A stretch of DNA of 64,000 bases from Chryseobacterium takakiae (GCF_900129385.1 NZ_FQVO01000002.1:124001-188000), one strand, 5' to 3'. Shown: positions 37,101 through 45,973, counted from the first letter of the stretch. Notes: a model not told the origin generated them from the sequence alone. Program-made: numbers and translations.

Positions 37101-40100
37101 CCATTCCAGTTTACAACACCGCAGGTAACTTATTGTACAATTAACTCAAACAATAATACCAATGGTTATATTTCTAATGTAACAGTTACTCCTACCAATT
37201 CATATGTGATGAGTAATACTTCGGGTGCGAATACTTATACCAATTATTCAGCTGACCCTGCAAAATTGATTACATTAGTTCGAAATTCCACAAACAACAG
37301 TATTTCCGTTTCCAAATCATGGTTAACAACAACTACTTCTTCATTAGCTGTTGGAGCATGGATTGATTTTAATAGAAATGGAATTTTTGAAACTACAGAA
37401 AGAGTAATAAGCACTACAGCAAATACAACTACTCCGATAAGTGCCACATTTACTGTTCCGGGTACTTCATACAACGGACCGTTGACTCTGAGAATGAGAG
37501 TGATTTTCTCTACCGCCAGTATTACAGATCCTTGTGCAACCGTTAATAACGGAGAGATTGAGGATTACGCGGTTAAGATTATTGATCTTTCACCTTGTAC
37601 AACAGCGGCACCATCTCCAATTGTTGTTTCTAATATCACCGCTTCTACTGCTTTAGTTTCATGGATTAATGCTACCGGTGCTACTTATTCTTTACGATAC
37701 AGAACAGGTACTGGTACTTGGACAACTATTGCTCCGACAACAAACCCTTACACAATTATAAACCTGAATGGATCTACTACTTATGAAGTACAGGTAGCGA
37801 CTACTTGTGGCGGTGTTACAGGAGCCTGGTCAAATTCCGTGAATTTTACCACACCTGCTATATCATACTGTAATTCAGGTACGGCAACGGTTACTAATGC
37901 ATTTATTAATAACATTACAGTAACAGGTACTACTACACCTACAATGTCTAATGATTCAGGTTCTAGTACATATACAGATTATTCCAATGATCCTGCAAAA
38001 ATTATAACATTAGCGCGAAACTCAACGGGCAATGTACTTTCTGTAGGAAGAACGATATTAGCAGGAACATATTCTACTTATGCATGGATAGATTTCAACG
38101 GAGACGGAATATTTAATAATAATCCAACTACAGTAGCAGGAGGGGAAAGAATTATGAACCTTGGATATTCTTCAACTACACCAGTAACGGCAACATTCCC
38201 GGTTCCGGCAGGAGCGTATGCAGGAACCAATAAAGTGAAAATGCGTGTTATTGTGTATTTCCTTACACCTACTGACGCATGTTCACCTCTTACAAGTAAT
38301 GGAGAAGTTGAAGATTACCAGGTTAAATTTGTTGATATTCAGCCTTGTACTACAGCGGCTCCTTCAGGAATTACGGTGTCAAATATCGCGGCTACTACAG
38401 CTACCATATCGTGGATTTCTTCAACAGGGGCTACCTATCTTGTTAGATGGAGAACAACAAACCCTGTGGGGGCTTGGAACGTATCCCCTGCACCGATTAC
38501 CGGAAACAGCTATAATATTACAGGTCTTACAGAGCAAACAGCTTATGAAGTACAGGTTGCTACAATTTGTGGCGGAGTTCAGGGACCTTGGTCTACTTCT
38601 ACACCTTTTACTACAACGCCTATTACCTATTGTAATATGACTGGTACGGGTACAACTGATTTTATCTCTAATGTTACGGTAACTTCAGTGAATCCGGGTA
38701 TTCCTCCAATGAGCAATACATCCGTTCAGACCAATTATATCAGCTATACAACTCCGGCTACGTTAATTAATCTGGAAATAGGATCTACAGGTAATCAAAT
38801 TTCCGTATCAAAAGGAGCAACACAAAATGATGCTGTATCTGCATGGATTGATTTTAACAGAAACGGTGTCTTTGAAGCCTCAGAGCAGATTATGGCTTCT
38901 GCCGCGAGTACAACAAGCCCTGTAACGGCATTATTTAGTGTACCGGCAAATGCATATAACGGAAACCTTACCACAACAATGAGAGTTGTTCTCAAGCGTA
39001 CAAGTGCTCCTGTAATGTGTCAGAATGCCGTGAACGGAGAAGTGGAAGACTATGCAGTGAAATTAAGACCTTGTGCAACAACCACTCCAACAAACGTAAC
39101 ATTCAACACGATTACTCATACCTCTGCTAATGTAACATGGACTGTTCCTACAGGAGGACTTACATTTATTGTAAGATACAGAGTAGCCGGTACTGGAACA
39201 TGGTCACAGGTGGTAGCTTCTACATTAACCGGAAATCCGCCATTGGCGCTTACAGGATTAACGCCTGCAACAACTTATGAAGTACAGATTGCTGCAAGCT
39301 GTGGTACAACGCCAGGAACGTTTACACCGGTTCAGACATTCACAACAAGATGTGATCCTACACCTCCGAATGTAACTGTCGGTACAGTAACCACAAACTC
39401 TGCTGTAATAAGCTGGTCTCCGATAGTAGCGAGTGCAACTTATGTATTAAGATATAGAGTTGTAGGAACCGGCGTATGGACAACCGTAAATATTACTGCA
39501 GCACCTTTAAATACGTATACTCTTACAGGTTTAAGCCCGTATACAACATATGAAGTGCAGGTTGCTAATCAATGTAACGGAGAAACTACGGTGAACGCGT
39601 GGTCTAATCCTAAAGTATTTACAACAGAAAGAACGTGTGAACTTCCACCTCCGGGATTAACGATTACTAATCTTACTCCTACAACTGCAGTTGTAGTTTG
39701 GGATCCGTTCCCTGGGGCAACTTATATCCTGAGATATAGAAAAGTAGGCATTCCAAGCTGGACAACGGTAACATCCAATACGAATACTATTACACTTACA
39801 GGATTGTTGGAATTAACACAGTATGAATTGCAGGTGGCAAATGTATGTAGCGGAACACCAGGAACATATACATTACCATACTTCTTTACAACACCTACAA
39901 TTATTTACTGCCAGATGTCAGCAGTTACTTCTACTGATGGATATATTTCGAAAGTTAAGGTTACGCCGAATGGTAAACCTGAAATGTTAAACGAATCAGG
40001 AGCATCTAACTATACAGACTATACAGGAGTTTCTGCTAAGTTTATAGAATTAATTCAGGGTTCTTCAAACAACCAGATTACAATTGATAAAAAACTTTCA

Positions 40101-40616
40101 GGAAATACTGAGGCAGGAGTAGCTGTATGGATTGATTTCAACAGAAACGGATACTTTGATATCAACGAAAGAGTGATGGCTATTGCTCCGAATACAGATG
40201 CTACTGTAAGCGGAACATTCACTGTACCGGCAGATGCTTTCGTGAGCTTAACGGACTATAAATATGTAGTAATGAGAGTGGCGTTGGCAAAAGATGCTAT
40301 TCCGGTGAACTGTACAAACATTCCTAATGGGGAAGTAGAAGATTATACCGTAAGAATTTCTAAACTTCCTGTTCCTAATCCAATTAACCAGACGGATATC
40401 TTAATCTATCCTAACCCGGTTAGTTCCGTATTGTATGTGAAAAATATCAGCAAAAAAGCGAATTATAAGATCTACAGTGCAGCAGGACAGTTGGTGTCAA
40501 GCGGAATTATTCTGAATAATAAGATTGATGTACACACCTTGATCAACGGTGTATATGTGATCGATATTCAGGATGGAAATGAGGTTACCGCTCAGAAGAA
40601 ATTCATCAAAGAATAA
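34173..40616 (+). CDS. Giant reprolysin-like metalloprotease with FN3 and GEVED modules, T9SS type A
   Basis: 2147 residues: signal peptide, a ~200-residue propeptide, then a reprolysin-like domain with zinc site HEMGHQLGANH (His344) and a downstream GSTIMAY Met-turn. A PKD/cadherin-like region (about 415-650) follows. Then come seven FN3-like modules (each with xxYEVQVAxxC or a close variant and ending TTP/FTT) interleaved with five GEVED modules (VWIDFNRNGVFE ... GEVEDYAVK). The order is FN3-GEVED four times, then three FN3, a GEVED and the T9SS sorting domain (ILIYPNPVSSVLYV). The modules probably bind surfaces or glycans. Confidence 0.9.
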   Translation: MKKNFTSFFFLFLFAITSAQWSPTSFRGEKTRAGSDIKSYYTLDISLLKSQLAKAQETGKNAKPVTISLPTLEGKIEKFAVYSFPVVVKELADKYQLGSYVGVGIDDPGKYLRFSLAPDDFQSMIIKNGVYEFIEPADKGKTVYGVHPKTDKSNEGFLCSMNEDRLTKMEIDKLYKAGKTFTNQTTDFSKSSDKKYRTMRLAMSVTGEYTQYFGGTVANALVAVNATLTRVNGVYEKDFALHLNLQNFPGVIYTNPATDPYSPAAQMGNWNLQLQQTLTANVGSANYDIGHLFGASGGGGNAGCIGCVCIDPANNNATQKGSGYTSPADGIPQGDNFDIDYVAHEMGHQLGANHTFSHGLENAGVNVEPGSGSTIMAYAGITGANTDVQAHSDPYFHAVSITQVQNNLTNKTCDVETTITNNPPVITPLPTYNIPKGTAFVLTASATDAENDPMTYCWEEVDNANVTINKNNLGTTASGATFRSFNPTTSPTRYFPKLTSVLAGVLNNSNNGWESVSTVARTTNFRVTVRDNNPDPTQQQTQFANQQIVVGNDGPFKVTSTTAYNNAPTAITWDVVNTTAAPYNVANVKIDYTTDNGVTWTVATASTANDGNESLTLTGLTVGATVKIRVSSIGNVFYAIGSATVTSLASCTGAAPAGIAVSAITQTTATVTWTATANATYVIQYRPVGGTTWTTVTSAGNSVNLTGLSDGVQYEVQVATVCNGVQGPFSASTNFTTLGLNYCNMTSNNFSDEYISNVTVTPNGAAVMSNNSVGSTYTDYTTTPSALVNLVIGSANNTISVSKFWTGTTFSEAVGVWIDFNRNGVFEASEQVMNSPASTTTPVSATFAVPANAYNGPATTRMRVAMQFNTSPTMCTSFTFGEVEDYAVKLIQPIPCTSNAPLNLTVTNLTATSAYVMWDPAAGATYVLQYRPVGSTTWTTVPLTANAYTINGLTEQTSYEVQVAYVCSGTTGTFTAPFQFTTPQVTYCTINSNNNTNGYISNVTVTPTNSYVMSNTSGANTYTNYSADPAKLITLVRNSTNNSISVSKSWLTTTTSSLAVGAWIDFNRNGIFETTERVISTTANTTTPISATFTVPGTSYNGPLTLRMRVIFSTASITDPCATVNNGEIEDYAVKIIDLSPCTTAAPSPIVVSNITASTALVSWINATGATYSLRYRTGTGTWTTIAPTTNPYTIINLNGSTTYEVQVATTCGGVTGAWSNSVNFTTPAISYCNSGTATVTNAFINNITVTGTTTPTMSNDSGSSTYTDYSNDPAKIITLARNSTGNVLSVGRTILAGTYSTYAWIDFNGDGIFNNNPTTVAGGERIMNLGYSSTTPVTATFPVPAGAYAGTNKVKMRVIVYFLTPTDACSPLTSNGEVEDYQVKFVDIQPCTTAAPSGITVSNIAATTATISWISSTGATYLVRWRTTNPVGAWNVSPAPITGNSYNITGLTEQTAYEVQVATICGGVQGPWSTSTPFTTTPITYCNMTGTGTTDFISNVTVTSVNPGIPPMSNTSVQTNYISYTTPATLINLEIGSTGNQISVSKGATQNDAVSAWIDFNRNGVFEASEQIMASAASTTSPVTALFSVPANAYNGNLTTTMRVVLKRTSAPVMCQNAVNGEVEDYAVKLRPCATTTPTNVTFNTITHTSANVTWTVPTGGLTFIVRYRVAGTGTWSQVVASTLTGNPPLALTGLTPATTYEVQIAASCGTTPGTFTPVQTFTTRCDPTPPNVTVGTVTTNSAVISWSPIVASATYVLRYRVVGTGVWTTVNITAAPLNTYTLTGLSPYTTYEVQVANQCNGETTVNAWSNPKVFTTERTCELPPPGLTITNLTPTTAVVVWDPFPGATYILRYRKVGIPSWTTVTSNTNTITLTGLLELTQYELQVANVCSGTPGTYTLPYFFTTPTIIYCQMSAVTSTDGYISKVKVTPNGKPEMLNESGASNYTDYTGVSAKFIELIQGSSNNQITIDKKLSGNTEAGVAVWIDFNRNGYFDINERVMAIAPNTDATVSGTFTVPADAFVSLTDYKYVVMRVALAKDAIPVNCTNIPNGEVEDYTVRISKLPVPNPINQTDILIYPNPVSSVLYVKNISKKANYKIYSAAGQLVSSGIILNNKIDVHTLINGVYVIDIQDGNEVTAQKKFIKE

Positions 40617-40639
40617 ATCATTTAATTATTAATCCACTT

Positions 40640-40671
40640 AACAGGTTCTCAGTAATGGGAACCTGTTTTTG
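40640..40671 (+). terminator. Terminator after the giant protease gene
   Basis: Perfect 9-base stem AACAGGTTC / GAACCTGTT with a T tail. The remaining ~200 bases to the next gene are AT-rich with no feature seen. Confidence 0.8.
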
Positions 40672-40873
40672 ATTTATAAGCTGGATATATTGTCTTTTCT
40701 GGTAAGAAATCTTTAAACAATTTATCATAATATAATTTAGAAGTCACCGATTGTATTTTGTCCATGTAATATTTATATTTAAAGTCAGAAACATATAAGC
40801 TCAGGCTAAAAATATTGAAAGCTTATCAATGATTTTATATCTATTTTACTACTAAAAATTTAAAAAACACAAT

Positions 40874-41245
40874 ATGATTAAAAGTAAGTTACTACTTCTT
40901 CTATTTTTTGTTGCTTGTATTTCTGATGAAGAAAGTAAAAGGCAAGTTAATTCTTCTTATCAGGGAGAATGGGTTGGAAATTTTGATGGAGACAATAAGG
41001 GATCTATTGGATTTACGGTTTCAAAAGCTGGAACAGTAGATGGTGTTTTACATCTCTTCCCCAGTGGGGCGTCCGAAAACTTTAAAGGTTATGTTGCCTT
41101 TGATGGAAAGTTTGATATTAATTCTCCTAATAAATATTATTTTTCCGGAATTCTTAATACATCCGCTCCGGTAAAAGGCAAATGGAAAAAGTTAGAATCT
41201 TCTAGTTCGTATATTTCTGGAAATTTCACAATTAATAAAAAATAG
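40874..41245 (+). CDS. Unknown small lipoprotein
   Basis: 123 residues with a lipoprotein-type signal (LLLLLFFVAC, Cys at 15) and a compact beta-rich domain (YQGEWVGNFDGDNKGSIGFTV, cut here to its parts, ... GYVAFDGKFDI ... ISGNFTINKK). Repeated G-x-W/F-x-G strands suggest a small barrel or lipocalin-like fold. I cannot place it in a named family. A broken signal-peptide gene follows 1 base after its stop. Confidence 0.6.
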   Translation: MIKSKLLLLLFFVACISDEESKRQVNSSYQGEWVGNFDGDNKGSIGFTVSKAGTVDGVLHLFPSGASENFKGYVAFDGKFDINSPNKYYFSGILNTSAPVKGKWKKLESSSSYISGNFTINKK

Positions 41246-41246
41246 T

Positions 41247-41353
41247 ATGAGAAAATTTGTTTTGGCTTTATCAATAATAACAAGTGTTTTTGTAGCTGCA
41301 CAAGAACAATAAGTCTTGAAAAAACCTTAACTGGTATTCGGATAGATTTCTAA
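41247..41353 (+). pseudogene. Remnant of a secreted-protein gene (signal peptide only)
   Basis: An ATG opens a clean signal peptide, MRKFVLALSIITSVFVAAQ, which stops two residues later at TAA (41310-41312). In another frame the sequence goes on as ISLEKTLTGIRIDF before a stop at 41351-41353. It looks like the start of an exported protein that lost its frame and its body. Confidence 0.45.
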
Positions 41354-41378
41354 ACTCTTAATATCTTAATCAAACAAT

Positions 41379-41404
41379 AAACCCGCCGAATATTCAGCGG
41401 GTTT
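41379..41404. terminator. Terminator after coaE
   Basis: Stem AAACCCGC / GCGGGTTT around CGAATATTCA, just past the coaE stop on the minus strand. Confidence 0.75.
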
Positions 41405-41418
41405 TATGTTTATTGGAA

Positions 41419-42054
41419 TTAGTCAATGTCGAAAACAATCTTTTCAGTAATCTCTTTTAAATCTTCGAGATTGGTATTGTTGTAAATGATACAGTCTGCC
41501 AGCTTGATCTTATCTTTTTCAGGCATCTGTTTTTCCATAATGGCCTGTACTTCCCGATAGGTTTTGCCATCCCTGTCCATCACCCTCTTCATTCTGATAT
41601 TATCTTCTGCCGTTACCAGAACAGATTTATAACAATCTTTGTTAAGTTTCAGTTCAAATAATAAAGCAGTTTCCTTAAAAATCAGATACTTGGTCTGCTT
41701 CTTTATCCAATCTTCGAAATCAAGACGTACCGCAGGATGAATAATCTGGTTTAACTGTTCCAGCAGATTCTTGTTGTTGAATACTTTTTCAGCGACAAAT
41801 TTCCTGTTATAAATGCCATTTTCATCGTATGCCTCTTCACCAAGAAGTTCTTTAATTTTTGTTTTAAGGATATCATCTTCGTTGACGATCTCTTTGGCTC
41901 TTTCATCTGAATAATAAACGGGAAATCCAAACTCTTCGATAAATTTTGCCACCGTGGTTTTTCCGGATCCTATGCCGCCTGTAAGGCCTATAATCTTGGG
42001 TGATGATAATGGTTCCGGCTCAGCTTTCTGAGTTTCTGAATATAGCTCTTCCAT
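41419..42054 (-). CDS. coaE: Dephospho-CoA kinase
   Basis: 211 residues with the P-loop GLTGGIGSGKTT (residues 23-34) after a ~20-residue extension, and the CoaE segments HPAVRLDFEDW and MEKQMPEKDKIKLADCII. It phosphorylates dephospho-CoA in the last step of CoA synthesis. It follows the MBL hydrolase gene by 8 bases and is probably co-transcribed with it. Confidence 0.95.
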   Translation of the reverse strand: MEELYSETQKAEPEPLSSPKIIGLTGGIGSGKTTVAKFIEEFGFPVYYSDERAKEIVNEDDILKTKIKELLGEEAYDENGIYNRKFVAEKVFNNKNLLEQLNQIIHPAVRLDFEDWIKKQTKYLIFKETALLFELKLNKDCYKSVLVTAEDNIRMKRVMDRDGKTYREVQAIMEKQMPEKDKIKLADCIIYNNTNLEDLKEITEKIVFDID

Positions 42055-42062
42055 AGTTTAAC

Positions 42063-42929
42063 TTAATATCCGAAAACATCATTAAAACTAAATGTCTCAT
42101 CGAGTCTTACACCCTTTTCTGTCATCTTGAGACTTGCCAGTTCGTTGTGTGCATCGTGCTCGAAGAATAATAAATATTCATTATCGACACACTGTTTTAA
42201 GAATTTTCCCTTTTCTTCCAGAGTAAGAAGGGGTCTTGTATCGTATCCCATTACATAGACCTGGTTGATATGCCCTGCGGTCGGAATGAGATCTGCAGCA
42301 AAAACAATGGTTTTTTCCTGATATTGAATCACAGGAAGCATTTGTTTTTCCGTATGTCCGTCAACAAAAATAACATCCATTTTAAGATCCGGTGCAAAAC
42401 CGTAATTTCCGGTGGTAGGAAGAGGTAAAAAATTGAGTTGGCCGCTTTCCTGGATCGGAATAATATTCTCTTTCAAAAAGCTGGCTTTTTCTCTTGCATT
42501 AGGTTCTGTTGCCCATTTCCAGTGGTTTTCATTCGTCCAGAACTGTGCATTTTTAAAGGCAGGTCGGTATCCTGTTCTCTCGTCATTCCATTCAATCGCG
42601 CCGCCACAGTGATCAAAGTGAAGGTGCGTAAGGAAAACATCCGTAATATCTTCTCTTACGAAACCATATTTTTTTAAGTTTTTATCTAAAGTATCATCTC
42701 CCCAAAGCGAATAATGGCTAAAGAATTTTTCGTCCTGCTTATTTCCCAGTCCGCAGTCAATTAAGATCAGCTTTTTGCCGTCTTCTACGAGCAGGGAGCG
42801 TGTTCCCAGCTCAATCAGATTTCTTTCGTCTGCAGGATTCGTTTTTTCCCACAGACTCTTTGGGACGACCCCGAACATGGCGCCGCCATCCAGTTTAAAT
42901 TTTCCGCACTGTATTGGATATAGTTTCAT
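42063..42929 (-). CDS. MBL-fold metallo-hydrolase
   Basis: 288 residues with the metallo-beta-lactamase-fold zinc motif THLHFDHCGG (about residue 100), the later His in VDGHTEKQM, FAADLIPT, and a final His in FFEHDAHNE. Proteins of this shape include quorum-quenching lactonases and other hydrolases; the substrate cannot be chosen from sequence. No signal peptide. Upstream of coaE in the same direction. Confidence 0.85.
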   Translation of the reverse strand: MKLYPIQCGKFKLDGGAMFGVVPKSLWEKTNPADERNLIELGTRSLLVEDGKKLILIDCGLGNKQDEKFFSHYSLWGDDTLDKNLKKYGFVREDITDVFLTHLHFDHCGGAIEWNDERTGYRPAFKNAQFWTNENHWKWATEPNAREKASFLKENIIPIQESGQLNFLPLPTTGNYGFAPDLKMDVIFVDGHTEKQMLPVIQYQEKTIVFAADLIPTAGHINQVYVMGYDTRPLLTLEEKGKFLKQCVDNEYLLFFEHDAHNELASLKMTEKGVRLDETFSFNDVFGY

Positions 42930-43043
42930 ATTAAGATTTATAATGTTTGTTTATTTCTGAAAAATAAGATTTTCAGGGCAACTTAAAAAATAATTTAAGT
43001 AATATTTTGTTGACGCCTGATCATCAGGTATTATCTGGCTTTC

Positions 43044-44066
43044 TCAGAAAAGTTCTCCCGGATTTTTGGGTCTGGAAATGTTTAAATGTTTATACGCTTT
43101 ATCCGTCACCTCACGGCCTCTGGGCGTTCTGATGATAAAACCTTCCTGAATTAAAAAAGGTTCGTAAACCTCTTCCAGTGTCTCCGGATTTTCCCCGATT
43201 GATGTAGCCAGCGCGGAAATTCCTACAGGTTTTCCTTTAAAATTTTCAATCATGACCCGCATAATCTTATTATCCATCTCATCAAGTCCGAATTCATCTA
43301 CGTTCAATGAATCAAGCGCATATTTGGTAATGTTGATTTCAATTTCCCCGTTTCCTTTGATTTCTGCAAAATCACGAACCCTTCGCAAAAGAGCATTAGC
43401 AATTCTTGGGGTTCCGCGGCTTCTGCGTGCAATTTCAATGGCAGCATTTTCATAGATTTTTACTCCTAAAACCCTTGAACTTCTTTGGATAATCATCGAT
43501 AAAAGTTCAATGGTATAATACTCCAGCCTGCTTTGGATCCCGAATCTTGCCAGCATCGGCTTGGTAAGCATCCCGCTTCTTGTGGTGGCGCCTACCAATG
43601 TGAAAGGATTTAACCCAATCTGAACGCTTCTCGCATTCGGGCCGGTCTCCAGCATGATATCAATTTTATAGTCTTCCATGGCAGAATACAGGTATTCTTC
43701 CACAACAGGAGATAGCCGATGGATCTCATCAATAAAAAGAACATCGTTCTCTTCAAGATTCGTAAGCAATCCGGCAAGGCTTCCCGGTTTATCCAGTACG
43801 GGACCTGAGGTAATTTTGCAGTTAACCTCAAGTTCATTGGCGATAATGTTTGCCAGAGTCGTCTTTCCAAGTCCGGGTGGACCATGGAGTAAAACATGAT
43901 CCAGCGCTCCGCCACGTTTTTTCGCAGCAGTTACAAAAACTTCGAGATTTTCCAGCGTTTTTCTCTGCCCTGCAAAGTCCTTAAAACTCTGCGGGCGGAT
44001 CTGTTCTTCCTGTGCAAGCTCTTCACGGGAATAATTGTCTTTATCCGGATGTAAAAAATCAGGCAT
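43044..44066 (-). CDS. ruvB: Holliday junction branch migration helicase RuvB
   Basis: 340 residues. AAA+ domain with Walker [10 protein letters not shown] (62-70), Walker [10 protein letters not shown], sensor [18 protein letters not shown] and the C-terminal winged helix ending [18 protein letters not shown]. RuvB hexamers drive branch migration with RuvA. Stands alone here. Confidence 0.97.
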   Translation of the reverse strand: MPDFLHPDKDNYSREELAQEEQIRPQSFKDFAGQRKTLENLEVFVTAAKKRGGALDHVLLHGPPGLGKTTLANIIANELEVNCKITSGPVLDKPGSLAGLLTNLEENDVLFIDEIHRLSPVVEEYLYSAMEDYKIDIMLETGPNARSVQIGLNPFTLVGATTRSGMLTKPMLARFGIQSRLEYYTIELLSMIIQRSSRVLGVKIYENAAIEIARRSRGTPRIANALLRRVRDFAEIKGNGEIEINITKYALDSLNVDEFGLDEMDNKIMRVMIENFKGKPVGISALATSIGENPETLEEVYEPFLIQEGFIIRTPRGREVTDKAYKHLNISRPKNPGELF

Positions 44067-44121
44067 TAATTCAGTTTCATTTACTGTAAAGATAGGAAAA
44101 TTGAGGTTAAGAATAAAGGTT

Positions 44122-44137
44122 GAGGCTAAGATTAAGG
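44122..44137 (+). repeat. Left inverted repeat of the four-helix-bundle cassette
   Basis: GAGGCTAAGATTAAGG, inside a longer tract of 18-19-base imperfect direct repeats (44101-44150). Its complement, with one mismatch, lies at 44586-44601 on the other side of the four-helix-bundle gene. Confidence 0.55.
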
Positions 44138-44194
44138 CTAAAATTAAGATAAATGTATATCGTTTTACAAGTCATCATATTAATTTATTTTAAG

Positions 44195-44202
44195 TAATTT
44201 TG
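44195..44202 (+). promoter_or_regulatory. -7 promoter element for the four-helix-bundle gene
   Basis: TAATTTTG, 23 bases before the ATG. Confidence 0.55.
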
Positions 44203-44225
44203 AAACGAAAAATATTTAATAACAA

Positions 44226-44591
44226 ATGATAAAAGATTTTACTGAGATGCCTGTATGGCAAAAGGCAATGGATATTGCTGAAAAGTGTTTCAATCTATCT
44301 GAGAATTTACCCAAAAAAGAAGATTACGCACTAACTTCACAATTAAGAAGATCTGCTGAGAGTATTTCTTCGAATATAGCGGAAGGTTTTGGGAGAAGAA
44401 CTTCAAAAGATAAAAGCCGGTTTTATGATATTTCCAGACGATCTGCATTTGAAACAAAAAGCCATTTAATATACGGAAACAGAGTAAAATATTTTTCAGA
44501 ACAGGAGAGTTTGGAAATACAGAATTTGATTGGTGAAGTTATACACGATTTAAATAAAATCACAAATCGTTTAAGTACCATCAAACCTTAA
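44226..44591 (+). CDS. Four-helix-bundle protein (23S rRNA intervening-sequence / S23 type)
   Basis: 121 residues with the family signatures DFTEMPVWQKAMDIAEKCFN, LTSQLRRSAESISSNIAEGF, GRRTSKDKSRFYDISRRSA and LIGEVIHDLNKITNRL. Relatives are encoded in 23S rRNA intervening sequences and, as Avd, in diversity-generating retroelements. They form pentamers of helical bundles that bind nucleic acid. Neither rRNA nor reverse transcriptase is nearby. The gene sits between ruvB and hutI and is bracketed by an inverted repeat whose right arm overlaps its own stop codon, so it looks like a small inserted cassette. Confidence 0.9.
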   Translation: MIKDFTEMPVWQKAMDIAEKCFNLSENLPKKEDYALTSQLRRSAESISSNIAEGFGRRTSKDKSRFYDISRRSAFETKSHLIYGNRVKYFSEQESLEIQNLIGEVIHDLNKITNRLSTIKP

Positions 44592-44601
44592 TCTAAGCCT
44601 C
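44586..44601 (-). repeat. Right inverted repeat of the four-helix-bundle cassette
   Basis: Complement reads GAGGCTTAGATTAAGG, matching 44122-44137 at 15 of 16 positions in inverse orientation. It includes the TAA stop of the four-helix-bundle gene and lies 20 bases before hutI. Confidence 0.55.
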
Positions 44602-44620
44602 AGCCTTAAACTTAATGTTA

Positions 44621-45847
44621 ATGAAACTAATTGGACCCTTTAAGCAAGTCGTAACCCTTGCAGATCTTCCGTTAAGAGGAAAACTTTTTGATGAGCAGCT
44701 GGAAATTATTGAAGATGGCGGAATGATCATCAATCAAAATAAAATTCAGCAAATCGGAAATTTTGAATATTTAAAGTCTAATCATCCAAATATAGAAATT
44801 GAAGAAATAGAAGAAGGGCAAATCGTATTGCCGGCATTTACCGATTCTCATACCCATATCTGTTTCGGAGGCAACCGTGCCAATGATTTTGCCATGCGGA
44901 ATGCGGGAAAAACATATCTGGAAATTGCAGAAAGCGGGGGAGGAATCTGGAGTTCGGTTCAGCATACTAGGAAAGCTTCTGAACAAGAGTTATTAGAAAC
45001 GTTATTACAGAGAATTGATTTTTTATTAGCCCTAGGTATTACTACCATTGAAATAAAAAGCGGGTACGGACTTGATGCTGAAAATGAGCTGAAAATGTTG
45101 CGGATTATTAAAAGAGCCCAACAGCAAACAAAGGCCACTCTTATTCCAACATGTCTTTCTGCTCATTTAAAACCTCGTGATTTTGAAGGGAGCAATCAGG
45201 AATATTTACAATATATTTTAACACAAATATTACCTCAGGTTAAAGAAGAAAATCTCGCAAAAAGAGTGGATGTTTTTATTGAAAAGTCAGCATTTCAGCC
45301 GGATGAAAGCAAAGATTTTTTACTTAAAACTAAAGAGCTCGGTTTTGAAATTACTGTTCATGCAGATCAGTTTACATCGGGAAGCTCCAGGGTTGCAGTT
45401 GAAGTTGGGGCAAAATCTGCAGATCATCTCGAAGCGACCATTGATGAAGATATTGAATTTTTAGCAAAATCTGATACGGTGGCAACCGCTTTACCCGGTG
45501 CAAGTTTAGGATTGGGAGAAAAATTTACACCGGCAAGGAAATTATTGGATGCAGGAGCAATTTTAGCGATCGCCAGCGATTGGAATCCCGGTTCGGCACC
45601 GATGGGTAATCTCATTACGCAGGCTTCCATTTTAGCAACTTTTGAAAAGCTGACTACCGCTGAAGTGTTAGCCGGAATTACTTTCCGATCTGCTTTTGCG
45701 CTCGGACTGGAAGACAGAGGAAAACTGGAAACAGGCATGAAGGCCGATTTTGTAACTTTCAAAACCAATAATTTCCAGAATGTTTTATACAATCAGGGGA
45801 GTTTAAAAGCTGAGAATGTTTATGTTGATGGAATGAAAATTAAATAA
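44621..45847 (+). CDS. hutI: Imidazolonepropionase
   Basis: 408 residues from the ATG at 44621 (MKLIGPFKQVV); an in-frame ATG at 44615 adds two residues. Amidohydrolase fold with HTHICFGGNRANDF (metal ligands), EIKSGYGLD, ITVHADQFTSGSS and ASDWNPGSAPMGNL. It opens the imidazolone ring in histidine breakdown. hutG lies downstream; hutH and hutU are not in the window. Confidence 0.95.
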   Translation: MKLIGPFKQVVTLADLPLRGKLFDEQLEIIEDGGMIINQNKIQQIGNFEYLKSNHPNIEIEEIEEGQIVLPAFTDSHTHICFGGNRANDFAMRNAGKTYLEIAESGGGIWSSVQHTRKASEQELLETLLQRIDFLLALGITTIEIKSGYGLDAENELKMLRIIKRAQQQTKATLIPTCLSAHLKPRDFEGSNQEYLQYILTQILPQVKEENLAKRVDVFIEKSAFQPDESKDFLLKTKELGFEITVHADQFTSGSSRVAVEVGAKSADHLEATIDEDIEFLAKSDTVATALPGASLGLGEKFTPARKLLDAGAILAIASDWNPGSAPMGNLITQASILATFEKLTTAEVLAGITFRSAFALGLEDRGKLETGMKADFVTFKTNNFQNVLYNQGSLKAENVYVDGMKIK

Positions 45848-45920
45848 TTAATTATAATAAAGAATATGTTTAGGTGTTCTCAGAATGAGATGACAATCTT
45901 GCGTTTTTGCTCTTCACGTA

Positions 45921-45939
45921 TTGTCATGCTGAAAGCATC
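45921..45939 (+). repeat. Left inverted repeat flanking the GIY-YIG remnant
   Basis: TTGTCATGCTGAAAGCATC, matched at 18 of 19 positions by the complement of 46295-46313. A related word (CTCAGAATGAGATGACAAT) lies just upstream at 45879-45897. Confidence 0.65.
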
Positions 45940-45973
45940 CAGACACAATCATAATACAGATGATAAAAAAACA

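Noticed and set aside
34173..40616. Tandem DNA repeats within the giant protease gene
   Set aside because: Repetition is at protein-domain level; the DNA copies are diverged and do not form a tandem array.
45866..45973. Upstream extension of the GIY-YIG reading frame
   Set aside because: It runs through two repeat words and has no similarity to the family; the GIY-YIG domain starts after 45974.
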